A stretch of 26,730 nt of DNA from an uncultured Anaeroplasma sp. (GCA_934216145.1 CAKQBG010000025.1:1-26730), one strand, 5' to 3'; shown: positions 8,022 through 15,257, numbered from the stretch's first letter. Notes: generated by a model from the letters alone, not told the origin. Numbers and translations are program-made.

Positions 8022-10634
8022 ATGAAAAAAATGACTTCAAGTGAAATTCGTCAAATGTGGCTTGATTTCTTTAAAACTAAAGGACATAGCGTAGAGCCTT
8101 CTGCATCATTGATTCCAGCAAATGACCCTACTCTATTATGGACAAACGCAGGTGTTACACCTCTAAAAAAATATTTTGATGGTACTGTTAGACCAGAAAA
8201 CCCAAGAATTACAAATGCACAAAAGTGTATTCGTACTAATGATATTGAAAATGTAGGTAAGACTGCAAGACATCATACATTCTTTGAAATGCTTGGTAAT
8301 TTCTCTATTGGAGATTATTTCAAGGAAGAGGCTATTGGATTCGCAGTTGAGCTTTTATTTAGTGAAAAGTGGTTTGGCTTTAGTAAGGATAAGATTTATA
8401 TTACTTACTATACAAAGGATATTAAGGCTCATGATTGTTGGGTTAAGAATGGTGTTAGTGAGGATCATTTAATTCCTCTTGATGGAAATTTCTGGGAAAT
8501 TGGAGAAGGACCATGTGGACCTGATACAGAAATGTTCTACGATAGAGGAGAAAAATATGATACTCGTGGACCAGAATTAATTCGTGATGATATTGAAAAT
8601 GATCGTTTTATCGAAATTTGGAATATCGTATTCTCACAGTTTAACTCTAAAGAGGGTGTAGCTAGAGAGGATTATAAGGAACTTCCATCTAAGAATATTG
8701 ATACTGGATGTGGACTTGAAAGATTGTGCTGCGTAATGCAGGGTGTTGATACTAACTATGATACTGATTTATTTATGCCTATCATTAAGAAGACTGAAGA
8801 AATTAGTGGAGTTAAGTATAATGGTCAAATGGCATTTAAGGTTATTGCTGACCATGTACGTACTGTAACATTCGCAGTAGCTGATGGTGCGACATTATCT
8901 AATGAGGGAAGAGGATATGTATTACGTAGAGTTTTACGTAGAGCTTCTAAATATGCTAAAAAGCTTGGAATTAATAGACCATTTATGGCTGAGCTTGTTG
9001 ATGTAGTTATTCAAATTATGGATCCATATTATCCATATTTACATGAAAAGAAGGATATTGTTAAAAAGATTATTTCATCTGAGGAGGCTAAGTTCTTAGA
9101 GACTTTAGCTCAGGGTGAAAAGAGATTTGAAGCAATTGCTTCTAAGAGTAATGGTGTAATTAGTGGAGAGGATGCGTTCGTATTATATGATACATTTGGC
9201 TTCCCTATTGAATTAACAGAGGAATATGCTGAAGAGAAGAATCTTAAGGTTGATATTGAGGGTTTTAAGAAGTATTTACTTCAACAAAAGAATCGTGCTA
9301 GAAATGCTCGTAAGGATGAAAACTCAATGGGTGGACAAAATGAGGAGTATTTAAACTTTAAAGAGGAATCTAAATTTAGTGGTTATTTAGTAACTAATCA
9401 AAAGTCAAAAGTTATTGCTGTATTTGGTGATGGTGTAGTATTAGATGAAACTCCATTCTACGCTTTCTCAGGTGGACAATTATGCGATAAAGGTTCAATC
9501 GATGATATTGAGGTAACTGATGTTATAAAGATGCCTAATGGTCAGCATTTACATATGCTTAAATATAATCCATTTAAGGTTGGAGATATTGTATACGCAG
9601 TTGTTGATAAGGAAAGTCGTGAGCTTACTCGTAAGAATCACTCAAGTGCTCACTTACTTCAAGCTGCATTACAAAATGTATTAGGTAATCATGTTCATCA
9701 ACAAGGCTCACAGGTTTGTAGTGAATATTGTCGTTTCGATTTCAATAACTATCAAAGCTTAACTGATGAGGAAATTCTTAAGGTTGAGGATTTAGTTAAT
9801 GAATATATTAAAGAGGCTCATAAGGTTGAAACAAAGGTTTTACCTATTGAAGAGGCTAAGAAGCTTGGAGCAATGGCTTTATTCGGTGAGAAGTATGGTG
9901 CGAACGTTAGAGTAGTTGATATGGGAGTATCAAAGGAGTTCTGTGCTGGTACTCATGTTGATAATACTAAGGATATTATGGAATTTATGATTACTTCTAT
10001 TGAATCAATTGGTTCTGGTACATTTAGATGTCAGGCTGTTACTGGTCCTAACGCAATGGATCTATATAAGAAGAATGTTTCTAATATTCAAGCTACCCTT
10101 GATACTGTTTTAGCTAAGGCTAATCAATTAGTTTCTAAGGCTAAGGAGGAAGGAATTTCTTTAAGCTTTGATTATAAGGAAAATGAAAATGCTTTAAGAG
10201 GATATCGTTATTTACTTAAGCTAAGAGAAGAAGTAAAGAATGCTTCTGAAGCCTATAAGAATCTTGAAAAGGAATATAATAATAAGAAGAGCCAATCTGC
10301 ATTAAAGAGCTTGAGTCAATATGAAAATTTAATTAGTGATAACAAATTAATTATTACAGTTGACGTTAAGGATTCTAATTTATTAAAGGATATGGCTGCT
10401 GCCTTAAGAAATAATTATAATCTTGATTATGTATTATTAGCTTCTATTGATGGTGCAAAGGTTACTTTTGTAGCTTCAGCTTCTAATAATTATGATGCGG
10501 TTAAGCTTGTCAAGACTGCAACATCTATCACTGGCGGTGGTGGTGGAGGTAAGAAGGACCTTGCCCAAGCTGGTGGTAAGGACTCTAGTAAGGTAAATGA
10601 AGCCCTAAATCATATTAAGGAAACTATTAAATAA
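8022..10634 (+). CDS. alaS: alanyl-tRNA synthetase (AlaRS)
   Basis: Class II synthetase charging tRNA-Ala. At 870 aa it has full bacterial length. Order: class II catalytic core from the N-terminus (SSEIRQMWLDFFKTKGH, TNAGVTPLKKYFDG, HHTFFEMLGNFSIGDYF, and ADGATLSNEGRGYVLRR), then the editing domain with zinc ligands HSSAH near residue 540 and CAGTH near 641. It ends in the C-Ala/DHHA1 domain, containing a glycine-rich loop GGGGGGKKDLAQAGG near residue 836 that is normal for the family. AAGGAGGG gives a near-ideal ribosome binding site. It heads a long operon and overlaps ruvX by one base (TAATG). Codon use is less AT-extreme than in murE, consistent with high expression. Confidence 0.98.
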   Translation: MKKMTSSEIRQMWLDFFKTKGHSVEPSASLIPANDPTLLWTNAGVTPLKKYFDGTVRPENPRITNAQKCIRTNDIENVGKTARHHTFFEMLGNFSIGDYFKEEAIGFAVELLFSEKWFGFSKDKIYITYYTKDIKAHDCWVKNGVSEDHLIPLDGNFWEIGEGPCGPDTEMFYDRGEKYDTRGPELIRDDIENDRFIEIWNIVFSQFNSKEGVAREDYKELPSKNIDTGCGLERLCCVMQGVDTNYDTDLFMPIIKKTEEISGVKYNGQMAFKVIADHVRTVTFAVADGATLSNEGRGYVLRRVLRRASKYAKKLGINRPFMAELVDVVIQIMDPYYPYLHEKKDIVKKIISSEEAKFLETLAQGEKRFEAIASKSNGVISGEDAFVLYDTFGFPIELTEEYAEEKNLKVDIEGFKKYLLQQKNRARNARKDENSMGGQNEEYLNFKEESKFSGYLVTNQKSKVIAVFGDGVVLDETPFYAFSGGQLCDKGSIDDIEVTDVIKMPNGQHLHMLKYNPFKVGDIVYAVVDKESRELTRKNHSSAHLLQAALQNVLGNHVHQQGSQVCSEYCRFDFNNYQSLTDEEILKVEDLVNEYIKEAHKVETKVLPIEEAKKLGAMALFGEKYGANVRVVDMGVSKEFCAGTHVDNTKDIMEFMITSIESIGSGTFRCQAVTGPNAMDLYKKNVSNIQATLDTVLAKANQLVSKAKEEGISLSFDYKENENALRGYRYLLKLREEVKNASEAYKNLEKEYNNKKSQSALKSLSQYENLISDNKLIITVDVKDSNLLKDMAAALRNNYNLDYVLLASIDGAKVTFVASASNNYDAVKLVKTATSITGGGGGGKKDLAQAGGKDSSKVNEALNHIKETIK

Positions 10635-11053
10635 TGAAGTATATAGGATTAGATTTAGGAAGTAGAACTTTAGGAGTAGCAATTAGTGATATTTTAGGAA
10701 TGCTCGCAAGAGCTTATGATACTTATCGTTTTCCTGATGACAGATATGATTTAGCAGTTAAATATGTGCTAGAGGTTTGTAAGAAGGAGGATGTTAAGAC
10801 TGTAGTCTTAGGATATCCCAAGCATATGAATGGAGATAGTGGTGTTAGAGCCCAAATCTCTATTGATTTTAAAAATAAAATCGAAGAACAATCTGATATT
10901 AAAGTAATATTAGAGGATGAGCGTTTAACAACAGTTATTGTTGATAAGGCAATGATTTCTGGAAATGTTAAACGTAAGGATAGAAGAAATAAAAAGGATG
11001 AAATGGCTGCTGTAGTAATATTGCAAAATTATCTAGATAAAGCCTCATTCTAA
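10634..11053 (+). CDS. ruvX: RuvX/YqgF family protein (pre-16S rRNA nuclease or resolvase-like)
   Basis: A 139-aa RNase H-fold protein. MKYIGLDLGSRTLGVAISD holds the first acidic residue, VVLGYPKHMNGDSG is the YqgF signature, LEDERLTTV carries the Glu of the active site, and NKKDEMAAVVILQNYL carries the last Asp. The family matures the 16S rRNA 5' end in E. coli (YqgF); the Holliday junction role is less certain. It overlaps alaS by one base. In Bacillus an IreB/DUF965 gene sits between alaS and this gene; it is absent here. Confidence 0.93.
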   Translation: MKYIGLDLGSRTLGVAISDILGMLARAYDTYRFPDDRYDLAVKYVLEVCKKEDVKTVVLGYPKHMNGDSGVRAQISIDFKNKIEEQSDIKVILEDERLTTVIVDKAMISGNVKRKDRRNKKDEMAAVVILQNYLDKASF

Positions 11054-11068
11054 AAAAGGAGACAAAAA

Positions 11069-11404
11069 ATGGTAGATCGTACAATAACATTATATACAGA
11101 AGATGGAAAAGAATTAATCGCTGATATTCTTTTCACATATCATTCAGAGGACTTCTCTCATGATTATGTAGTATTCCAAATTAGAGAATCAGGTGAGGCT
11201 TCAGCAGCTATTTATGTACCAGGTGAGAATGGTCAAGGCTCATTAGAGAAGATTGAAACTGATGAGGAATGGCAATTATTAGAAGAGCTTCTAGATGATT
11301 ATGCAAATCAAGAGGAGAATAGTGGCTGTGGTGGCTGTAGCTCATGTGGAGGCTGCTCTGAAGACTGCGCATGCGGTGGCGACTGTAAAAATGACAATGA
11401 ATAA
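11069..11404 (+). CDS. DUF1292 (YrzB family) protein with cysteine-rich tail
   Basis: Residues 1-85 are a typical DUF1292 domain (ITLYTEDGKELIADILFTYH, FQIRESGEASAAIYVPGE, and DEEWQLLEELLDDY). It lies directly after ruvX as in Bacillus. The last about 25 residues are unusual: seven Cys among Gly, Ser and Asp (GCGGCSSCGGC, then EDCACGGDC), a plausible metal-binding or redox tail. AAAAAGGAGAC provides the ribosome binding site. The yrrM start codon lies inside the tail's coding sequence (14-nt overlap). The molecular role of DUF1292 is unknown. Confidence 0.85.
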   Translation: MVDRTITLYTEDGKELIADILFTYHSEDFSHDYVVFQIRESGEASAAIYVPGENGQGSLEKIETDEEWQLLEELLDDYANQEENSGCGGCSSCGGCSEDCACGGDCKNDNE

Positions 11405-12011
11405 TACTCTAAGCTTTAATGAGTTTGATTTAGAATTAAAGGAATATGCGAAGGAATTCCATGTTCCTATTATTCTAGATGAGGGATTATCATTTTTAGA
11501 GCTTTTAATTCATGTTTCTAAGCCTAAGAAAATTCTTGAAATAGGTACTGCGATTGGATATTCAGCTATGCGTATGGCTAGAGTATGTGGTAGCGAGGTT
11601 TATACTATTGAAAGAAATCCTGATATGTATAATGAAGCAATTAAAAATGTTAAAAAGGCTTCAATGGAGGATAAGGTTCATATTATATTTAAGGATGCCC
11701 TAGAGGCATTTGATGAAGTTAAGTATCAAAAATTTGATTTAATTTTTATTGATGCAGCTAAGGCTCAATATCAAAAATTCTTTGATATTTATACTCCATT
11801 ATTAAGTGATGATGGTTTTGTTGTATGTGATAACATGGATTTTCACGGCCTAGTAAATGACAAGGAAAATTATGAGAAGCAATCACGTGCTGTAAGAGGT
11901 ATTATTAGAAAGCTTTCTAAATTTCATGATGAGCTCTTACAAAACCCAAAATTCGATACAGTTGTTTATGATATCGGTGATGGCATGGCTGTTTCTGTTC
12001 AAAAAAAGTAG
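11391..12011 (+). CDS. SAM-dependent O-methyltransferase, YrrM family
   Basis: A 206-aa class I methyltransferase of the O-methyltransferase-3 type. The SAM site is ILEIGTAIGYSAMRMA near residues 46-61. TIERNPDMY follows, and IFIDAAKAQYQKFFD and VCDNMDFHG hold the Asp residues that usually bind metal and substrate. The open frame extends back to 11295 but that part is a shadow of the DUF1292 tail. ATG 11391 gives the family-like N-terminus MTMNNTLSFNEFDL; ATG 11397 is also possible. The position after yrzB matches Bacillus yrrM, with mltG missing between them. Bacillus TrmR (YrrM) methylates wobble hydroxyuridine in tRNA; the same role is plausible here. Confidence 0.88.
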   Translation: MTMNNTLSFNEFDLELKEYAKEFHVPIILDEGLSFLELLIHVSKPKKILEIGTAIGYSAMRMARVCGSEVYTIERNPDMYNEAIKNVKKASMEDKVHIIFKDALEAFDEVKYQKFDLIFIDAAKAQYQKFFDIYTPLLSDDGFVVCDNMDFHGLVNDKENYEKQSRAVRGIIRKLSKFHDELLQNPKFDTVVYDIGDGMAVSVQKK

Positions 12012-12026
12012 TAGGAGGATATTTGG

Positions 12027-12920
12027 ATGAGAATATGTGGATTTATTCATATGATTGAGCTTGATTCTAAAATAATTGGAATTAAGTCTTATAAAAAAAT
12101 AAATTTCTTTTATTTTCAAAATAGCCAAATGTCTCTATTTAAAAGATATTTATATCAAGGAAATTGGATTGATTTAGAATACGAGGATAATAAGCTTGTT
12201 AAAAAAGGAAAATATCTTGCGTATACTATTTCCTATATTTATAGGCTTGATGCCCTTGGAAAGAATGATCATATTACTTATTATGATAAAATTAGTATTA
12301 GTAAATCCTTATATAAGTTTATTAATAGCTTAGGTAATATAATGTTTTTAGATTTAGAAATGACTATGCCTAGCTATCAATTTAAGGGTAAAGGCTTTAA
12401 AACTGAATTAATTCAGGCGGGCTATATTATAGTTGGTTCTAATAAAGAGGAATTATGTCGTTATTCTAATTATGTAATTCCTAAAAATAAAATGAATTTC
12501 ACTAAAAGAGTTGAAAACTTTTTAGGAATAACTCAAAGTGAATTCTATCAACAAGCAATTCCCTATATTGATTTTTATAATGATTTTAAATCAGCTTTAG
12601 AGGATTATAATCCGGTTATTGTTGTATATGGAAAAAATGACATATTAGTGTTAAATGATTCATATGGTATTAATGAGGTACCCTCACTAGCTACTGAGAC
12701 AAGATTTATTAATCTTTGTCAAATTATTAAAAGCCATTATGATTTAAGAAATGATCCAGGCTTATTTAAAATGTATAAGCTATATTATAACGCGATTGAT
12801 ACTCAAATTCATGATGCCTTTGATGATTGTGATGTCACAAGAAAGGTTTTTGAAGCCTTTAGTGAGGATTTAAAAAATAACGATAAGGGTGAATTAATAC
12901 GAAAAGAATTGGAATTTTAG
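12027..12920 (+). CDS. DEDDh-type 3'-5' exonuclease with an unassigned N-terminal domain
   Basis: 297 aa in two parts. From residue about 105 there is a DnaQ-like exonuclease: MFLDLEMT (motif I, Asp and Glu), VVYGKNDILVL (motif II), and IHDAFDDCDVTRKVFEAF (motif III, His and Asp). This resembles the KapD/ERI-1-like branch. The first about 100 residues (IGIKSYKKINFFYF, RYLYQGNWIDLEYED) are beta-rich and not recognised; an OB- or SH3-like nucleic-acid-binding fold would fit but is inference. GTAGGAGGATATTTGG is a good ribosome binding site. The end overlaps the murI frame. RNA or DNA specificity cannot be told. Confidence 0.82.
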   Translation: MRICGFIHMIELDSKIIGIKSYKKINFFYFQNSQMSLFKRYLYQGNWIDLEYEDNKLVKKGKYLAYTISYIYRLDALGKNDHITYYDKISISKSLYKFINSLGNIMFLDLEMTMPSYQFKGKGFKTELIQAGYIIVGSNKEELCRYSNYVIPKNKMNFTKRVENFLGITQSEFYQQAIPYIDFYNDFKSALEDYNPVIVVYGKNDILVLNDSYGINEVPSLATETRFINLCQIIKSHYDLRNDPGLFKMYKLYYNAIDTQIHDAFDDCDVTRKVFEAFSEDLKNNDKGELIRKELEF

Positions 12921-13438
12921 ATTCTGGTAAGGGTGGTTATTATTATTTAAAATATTTAAATAGTAATGACCATCTTTTTTTAATTATGGATAAGGCTTAT
13001 TTTCCTTATGGGAATAAGAGTATCGAATTTTTATTAAAAAGAAGTCTATATTTATGTGAATACCTAATAAAAAATAATGTTTCAGAAATAATACTAGCTT
13101 GTAATACATTATCCTTAATTGCTTTACCTTTTTTGAAGTTATTTTATTCTAATATAAGAGGAGTCTTTGAAGAGTTATTACCTTATATTGATTCTAAAAG
13201 CTTAATAATCTGTTCAAATAGCTTGAAAAATAAACTTAAAGAACATTATAACAATACTATTATTAATGGAAATAAACTTATATATAGAATAGAAAATAAT
13301 ATTGATTATACAAATCTATTAAAAATAATTGATAGATTAAGTATAGGCTACAGTAATATAATATTTGCATGTACACATTTTATAGAAATCGATTATCCAT
13401 TTAGGATTAAGTATTATAAAAATATGAATAATAAATAA
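12899..13438 (+). CDS. murI: short glutamate racemase (MurI), probable ACG start
   Basis: Racemises L-Glu to D-Glu for peptidoglycan. Family motifs are clear: RIGILDSGKGG (Asp8, Ser9), DKAYFPYGNKS (31-41), ACNT with the first catalytic Cys68, and ACTH with Cys158 and His160. At 179 aa it is far shorter than the usual 260-270 aa. The stretch between the two Cys is shorter, and everything beyond about 20 residues after CTH is missing. The first in-frame ATG (12986) would delete the DSG motif. Upstream, the frame closes at TGA 12890-12892 and offers only ATT or ACG; ACG 12899, six bases after GGTGA, gives the family-like start (M)KRIGILDSG. It overlaps the exonuclease gene by 22 nt. Either a minimal enzyme or a decaying gene. 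Confidence 0.75.
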   Translation, partial: TKRIGILDSGKGGYYYLKYLNSNDHLFLIMDKAYFPYGNKSIEFLLKRSLYLCEYLIKNNVSEIILACNTLSLIALPFLKLFYSNIRGVFEELLPYIDSKSLIICSNSLKNKLKEHYNNTIINGNKLIYRIENNIDYTNLLKIIDRLSIGYSNIIFACTHFIEIDYPFRIKYYKNMNNK

Positions 13439-13469
13439 AATAATGAATATACTATAAATGGTGAATGAA

Positions 13470-13946
13470 ATGAAAATAAAAACAGCAATATTATTTTATA
13501 TAATCCTATCAGCTCTTGGAGTATTATTTCATTATTGTTACGGTTGGCTCAATATGGACATTTTAAAAATAGTATTTCCTAAAAACGAAAGTGTCTTTGA
13601 GCATTTAAAACTATTATTATTTCCTACAATTATAATGGCATTAATTGATATGATATTCTATCGAACTGAGGGTATGGAAGGATATATCCTAGGTCTATTA
13701 ATCGCAATGGTATTCATGGTAGCTTCTCATTATACAGTAGTAGGAATTACTGGAAAAGAGCTTATGCCATTTGATATTGGTATTTATTTTATATCTACAT
13801 TTATTATTATGTATTATAGATTTAAAAAAATCACACTCGGTAATATGACCATGAGTGTGATAACTTTAATACTAATTATAGTATTTATAGAATATTTTAC
13901 TTTTTATCCTTTAGAGATTCCTTTTTTCTTAAGTCCTCAATTATAG
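13470..13946 (+). CDS. DUF6512-like integral membrane protein
   Basis: 158 aa with about five hydrophobic segments. The motif FPKNESVFEHLKLLLFP (about residues 32-48), preceded by LGVLFHYCYGW, resembles the DUF6512 family, whose function is unknown. ATG 13470 is preferred over ATG 13458 because GGTGA lies five bases before it. Last gene of the alaS operon, following murI by about 30 nt. Its 3' end overlaps hslO by 50 bp on the opposite strand, and the hslO terminator is encoded within it. Confidence 0.75.
   Translation: MKIKTAILFYIILSALGVLFHYCYGWLNMDILKIVFPKNESVFEHLKLLLFPTIIMALIDMIFYRTEGMEGYILGLLIAMVFMVASHYTVVGITGKELMPFDIGIYFISTFIIMYYRFKKITLGNMTMSVITLILIIVFIEYFTFYPLEIPFFLSPQL
13824..13861 (-). 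terminator. hslO terminator, inside the DUF6512 gene
   Basis: On the minus strand TCACACTC pairs with GAGTGTGA (13853-13860 and 13831-13838, extended by one A-T pair), with further GGT/ACC pairing in the loop, followed by seven T (13824-13830). It begins about 36 nt past the hslO stop. A canonical intrinsic terminator within a coding sequence of the opposite strand. Confidence 0.85.
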
Positions 13947-14790
13947 AATTTAAATCAGCTTCATCAAATAAATATTTTTTATTGCAGAAATTACAAGTGA
14001 TTTCTGCTTTTTTATCCTCATTAAGAATAGTTAAAAGCTCATCAATTCCTAAAGTTTTAAGTCCTCTTGTAAATTTTTCCTTACTACAATTACATTCATA
14101 CTTTAATTCCTTAGTTTCTAATAATTGATAATCTCCATCAGTAATTTCTTTAATAATATCTTCAGCACTATATCCTAAGGAAATCATTTCTGTACAAGAT
14201 TTCATATTGTTAAGCTTATTTTCAAGCTTTTCAATATATTCATCCTTACATCCTGGCATTACTTGAATTAAAAAGCCTCCTGCAGCTTTAACCTTTGAAT
14301 CCTCATTTAGAGTTACTCCAAGTCCTACAGCTGAAGGAATTTGTTCAGATTTAGCAAAATAATAGCTAAAATCCTCTGCAATTTCACCTGAAACAATTTC
14401 AGCAGTTGAACTAAAAGGTGTTCTAAGGTGTAAATCCTTTATAACCTCAATATAACCAGCTCCAACTCCATCTTTGACATTGATTCTACCATCAGAATAT
14501 TGTAAGGCTACACCAGGATTTTCAACATATCCTCTAACCTTACCATCAACTGCCTCACATACAATCTTTCCAAGTGGTCCATCACCACATACTTTTATAT
14601 TTAAGAAATCATCATTTTTATATGTAGCAGACATAATCGCACCCATAGTTAATACTCTTCCTAGGGCAACAGTGCTAGTTGGCCATAAATTAAATATCTT
14701 TTGAGCATGGTCAACTAAATCAGTAGTAATAGCTGCGTAGATTCTTACGGTTTGATTCATGCAATAAGCCTTTTGTAAATAATTATCCAT
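13897..14790 (-). CDS. hslO: Hsp33 redox-regulated chaperone
   Basis: Cytoplasmic holdase activated by oxidation of a zinc centre. The 297 aa start MDNYLQKAYCMNQTVRIYAA, with GRVLTMGAIMSATYK near 44-58, GPLGKIVCEA, GYVENPGV, and SGEIAEDFSYYFAKSEQIPSA. The C-terminal zinc switch is CNC (Cys233, Cys235) plus CNFC (Cys266, Cys269), complete. ATG 14790 is chosen over the upstream ATG 14808 because AAAGTGAT precedes it and the family begins MDNY. Monocistronic. Its leader carries a 31-bp dyad. Codons 262-269, including the CxxC, form the plus-strand terminator of the converging operon. Confidence 0.96.
   Translation of the reverse strand: MDNYLQKAYCMNQTVRIYAAITTDLVDHAQKIFNLWPTSTVALGRVLTMGAIMSATYKNDDFLNIKVCGDGPLGKIVCEAVDGKVRGYVENPGVALQYSDGRINVKDGVGAGYIEVIKDLHLRTPFSSTAEIVSGEIAEDFSYYFAKSEQIPSAVGLGVTLNEDSKVKAAGGFLIQVMPGCKDEYIEKLENKLNNMKSCTEMISLGYSAEDIIKEITDGDYQLLETKELKYECNCSKEKFTRGLKTLGIDELLTILNEDKKAEITCNFCNKKYLFDEADLNSIIEDLRKKESLKDKK
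13984..14013 (+). terminator. terminator of the alaS-DUF6512 operon, inside hslO
   Basis: GCAGAAAT (13984-13991) pairs with ATTTCTGC (14000-14007) around an 8-nt loop, followed by six T. It starts 38 nt past the DUF6512 stop. The stem-loop coincides exactly with hslO codons 262-269 (AEITCNFC), so the zinc-binding CxxC codons also serve as terminator. Confidence 0.85.
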
Positions 14791-14800
14791 AAATATCACT

Positions 14801-14831
14801 TTAATCATTAGATAATTTATCTATTGATTAA
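14801..14831 (-). promoter_or_regulatory. 31-bp dyad in the hslO leader
   Basis: Arms TTAATCA...TGATTAA enclose TAGATAA...TTATCTA, with a single mismatch pair and one central base. It ends 10 bases before ATG 14790, directly before the AAAGTGAT ribosome binding site. As RNA it folds into a hairpin of about 12 pairs. It could be an operator or a translation-controlling, possibly temperature-sensitive, leader. Confidence 0.5.
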
Positions 14832-14864
14832 TTCCTTTCTTTAAATAGGTATTTCACATAGGTA

Positions 14865-14873
14865 ATTTTATCA
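14865..14873 (-). promoter_or_regulatory. hslO extended -10 promoter element
   Basis: Minus strand TGATAAAAT is an extended -10 (TG-A-TAAAAT). The start point would lie near 14858, giving a leader of about 68 nt that includes the dyad. A -35-like TTTACT is 18 bp upstream, a weak match. Confidence 0.5.
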
Positions 14874-15108
14874 TAATAATAATTTTAAGTAAAGATTTAT
14901 TATCTAACCTAAAATTTGTTATTAAGATTATAATTAATATATATTAGTATAAATTAGATAGCTTGTTTTTAAACTTAAAATAATATAAAACAAATAATAG
15001 AAGATATTAATATTATATCAATATAATAGTATAGAATATTTATATTTATTTCAAAATATTGAATTATAATTCATAAAATAATGAAAATGATGTCGAAAAT
15101 TAAATAAA

Positions 15109-15122
15109 GAAAGCGCTTTAAT
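15109..15122. promoter_or_regulatory. cre-like palindrome (CcpA/LacI-family operator candidate)
   Basis: AAAGCGCTTT is a perfect 10-bp palindrome with a central CpG, close to the catabolite-responsive element core (TGAAAGCGCTTTCA), with two mismatches at the outer positions. It lies about 15-25 bp upstream of the -35 of the promoter at 15135. No ccpA gene is in the window. Confidence 0.4.
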
Positions 15123-15134
15123 GATTAATTTACG

Positions 15135-15162
15135 TTGACTATTGTCTATTATGGAATATAAT
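15135..15162 (+). promoter_or_regulatory. strong promoter directly before a terminator hairpin
   Basis: TTGACT (15135-15140), a 16-bp spacer, and a perfect TATAAT (15157-15162). The predicted start near 15169 coincides with the first base of the hairpin at 15168. Confidence 0.65.
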
Positions 15163-15167
15163 AAAAT

Positions 15168-15206
15168 TATCTATATTGGGCCGGTTCCTTTATAGATACT
15201 TTTTTT
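15168..15206 (+). terminator. terminator-like hairpin with GC-rich loop at the promoter +1
   Basis: TATCTATA (15168-15175) pairs with TATAGATA (15191-15198), followed by C and seven T. The loop TTGGGCCGGTTCCTT is the only GC-rich patch in the region. Stem pairs are nearly all A-T, so efficiency is uncertain. The transcript made would be about 38 nt. Confidence 0.5.
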
Positions 15207-15214
15207 ATAATCTG

Positions 15215-15242
15215 GTATATTTTCTAAAATATACTTTTTTTT
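15215..15242 (+). terminator. second tandem terminator
   Basis: GTATATTTT (15215-15223) is complementary to AAAATATAC (15226-15234) and followed by eight T (15235-15242). All-AT stem except its closing G-C pair. Together with the preceding hairpin it would block read-through into the 15294 operon unless regulated. Confidence 0.55.
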
Positions 15243-15257
15243 ATTTTTAAATAATTA

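Noticed and set aside
8284..8472. 62-aa ORF inside alaS
   Set aside because: Alternate-frame shadow of a highly conserved synthetase.
11937..12128. 63-aa minus-strand ORF across the yrrM-exonuclease junction
   Set aside because: Antisense to two genes with good motifs and starts; no family resemblance.
12890..12892. TGA read as Trp upstream of murI
   Set aside because: Even if TGA were sense, TAA at 12884-12886 closes the frame with no ATG between. Trp uses TGG throughout, and TGA ends rqcH and uvrC at expected places.
12884..12920. Programmed -1 frameshift joining the exonuclease to MurI
   Set aside because: No classical slippery heptamer is seen in the overlap (only CGAAAAG), and MurI proteins have their own N-terminus; near-cognate ACG initiation is simpler.
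14474..14704. 76-aa plus-strand ORF inside hslO
   Set aside because: Shadow of the antisense hslO coding region.
15060..15073. TGAATTATAATTCA as a PerR/Fur box
   Set aside because: Only a partial match to the boxes, not placed on a recognisable promoter, and AT-rich palindromes are frequent here.
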